A stretch of 64,000 nt of DNA from contig NC_133123.1 of assembly GCF_033568475.1 (NCBI RefSeq), positions 2,170,001 through 2,234,000 of the forward strand, in the 5' to 3' direction. Shown here one piece after another: positions 63,488 to 64,000 of this stretch. Under the pieces are notes generated by a model. It had not been told where the DNA came from and searched no databases. It saw only the letters and a program-made list of their open reading frames with translations. Position 1 is the stretch's first letter. Every line of letters begins with the position of its first letter. The DNA is from Henckelia pumila (taxonomy: Eukaryota > Streptophyta > Magnoliopsida > Lamiales > Gesneriaceae). A program made the position numbers and the translations under genes.

Positions 63488-64000
63488 CTCCCCCTTGTGA
63501 TGATGATCGTCATATGATGATTGTCTTTATTATGTGTTTTATACTGCCTCGTTAAAAACCTTACTAGAAAAAACCCAGTGGGATAAAAACCATAGTAAGG
63601 GAAAAAGAGTACAGCCACGTAAACTCCCCCTCATGTTAACATGAGTGATTCTTCACATATTCCGCAGATTGCGCATCCCAATGTTGTATATATGCTTTCT
63701 GAATATCGTCGTGGGAAGTGCCTTTATGAAGAGATCTGATGAGTTCTCACTTGATTGAATATAACAGATATCAATATCTTTATTCTTCTCAAGCTCTTGA
63801 GTGTAGGCAAAGAACTTTGGGGGTATATGTTTTGTTCTGTCACTTTTGATGTATCCTTTTTTCATTTGAGCAATACATGCAGCATTGTCTTCATACAACG
63901 TCACAGGCTTCTTGTCTACTGATAATCCACAAGAAGTTTGGATATGTTGTGTCATTGATTTTAGCCAAACACATTCACGGCTTGCTTCATGTAGCGCAAT
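63225..64000 (-). mobile_element. 3' end of a Ty1/copia element, cut by the window edge
   Basis: On the minus strand, a copia RNase H C-terminus (YEDNAACIAQMKKGYIKSD, RTKHI, KALPTTIFRKHIYNIGMR) at about 63650-64000 is followed by an untranslated part with the phrase AACCCAGTGGGATAAAAACC, which is common in plant copia elements. Then come a purine tract (AAGGGGGAG) and an LTR. The visible part looks mostly open. A fossil or relatively recent copy; its age cannot be judged without the other LTR. Confidence 0.85.

Overview
This is nuclear DNA from a flowering plant, most likely a eudicot (an asterid/lamiid is only a weak guess). The evidence is AT-rich spacers, many short GT-AG introns, plant-only families (HIPP metallochaperones, Ole e 1-like protein, AGC VIII kinase, RGLG copine-RING ligase), dense MITE/MULE-type DNA transposons, Ty1/copia elements and a fossil pararetrovirus. 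I see no CRISPR array, rRNA or intact tRNA gene.

Layout. 1-5.0 kb: repeats, including a train of hairpins (284-402) and a 1.7-kb foldback element (1276-2958). 5.1-6.2 kb: minus-strand HIPP gene. 9.0-11.9 kb: three terminal-inverted-repeat elements in a row, two with clear target-site duplications. 14.0-15.8 kb: second HIPP gene with two HMA domains (HIPP5/6/7, ATFP3-like). 17.3-18.0 kb: minus-strand Ole e 1-family secreted protein. 19.7-21.2 kb: ALKBH2-like DNA dioxygenase. 21.6-22.5 kb: two hairpin-rich MITEs. 23.6-27.1 kb: 14-exon acetoacetyl-CoA thiolase, converging on an 11-exon SEC14-like gene (27.7-29.9 kb, minus). 31.2-33.4 kb: D6PK-like AGC kinase (minus), with a nearly whole copia element (34.9-39.4 kb) just upstream. 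39.4-44.9 kb: MITE and decayed LTR pieces. 45.0-52.8 kb: a near full-length, broken caulimovirid fossil lying between divergent inverted repeats and an exact 9-bp target-site duplication of Mutator type. 54.1-54.4 kb: possible small secreted peptide. 57.2-59.7 kb: RGLG-like E3 ligase. 63.2 kb to the end: the 3' end of a second copia element.

The host genes are unrelated neighbours and not a pathway cluster. All seven well-supported genes could be read through as open coding sequence across consistent splice sites, and the exon lengths keep phase. The most unusual feature is the pararetrovirus inside a Mutator-type frame (44989-52758). Next are the repeated 'hairpin train' architecture at several loci and the thiolase last exon, which supplies a peroxisome-type C-terminus.
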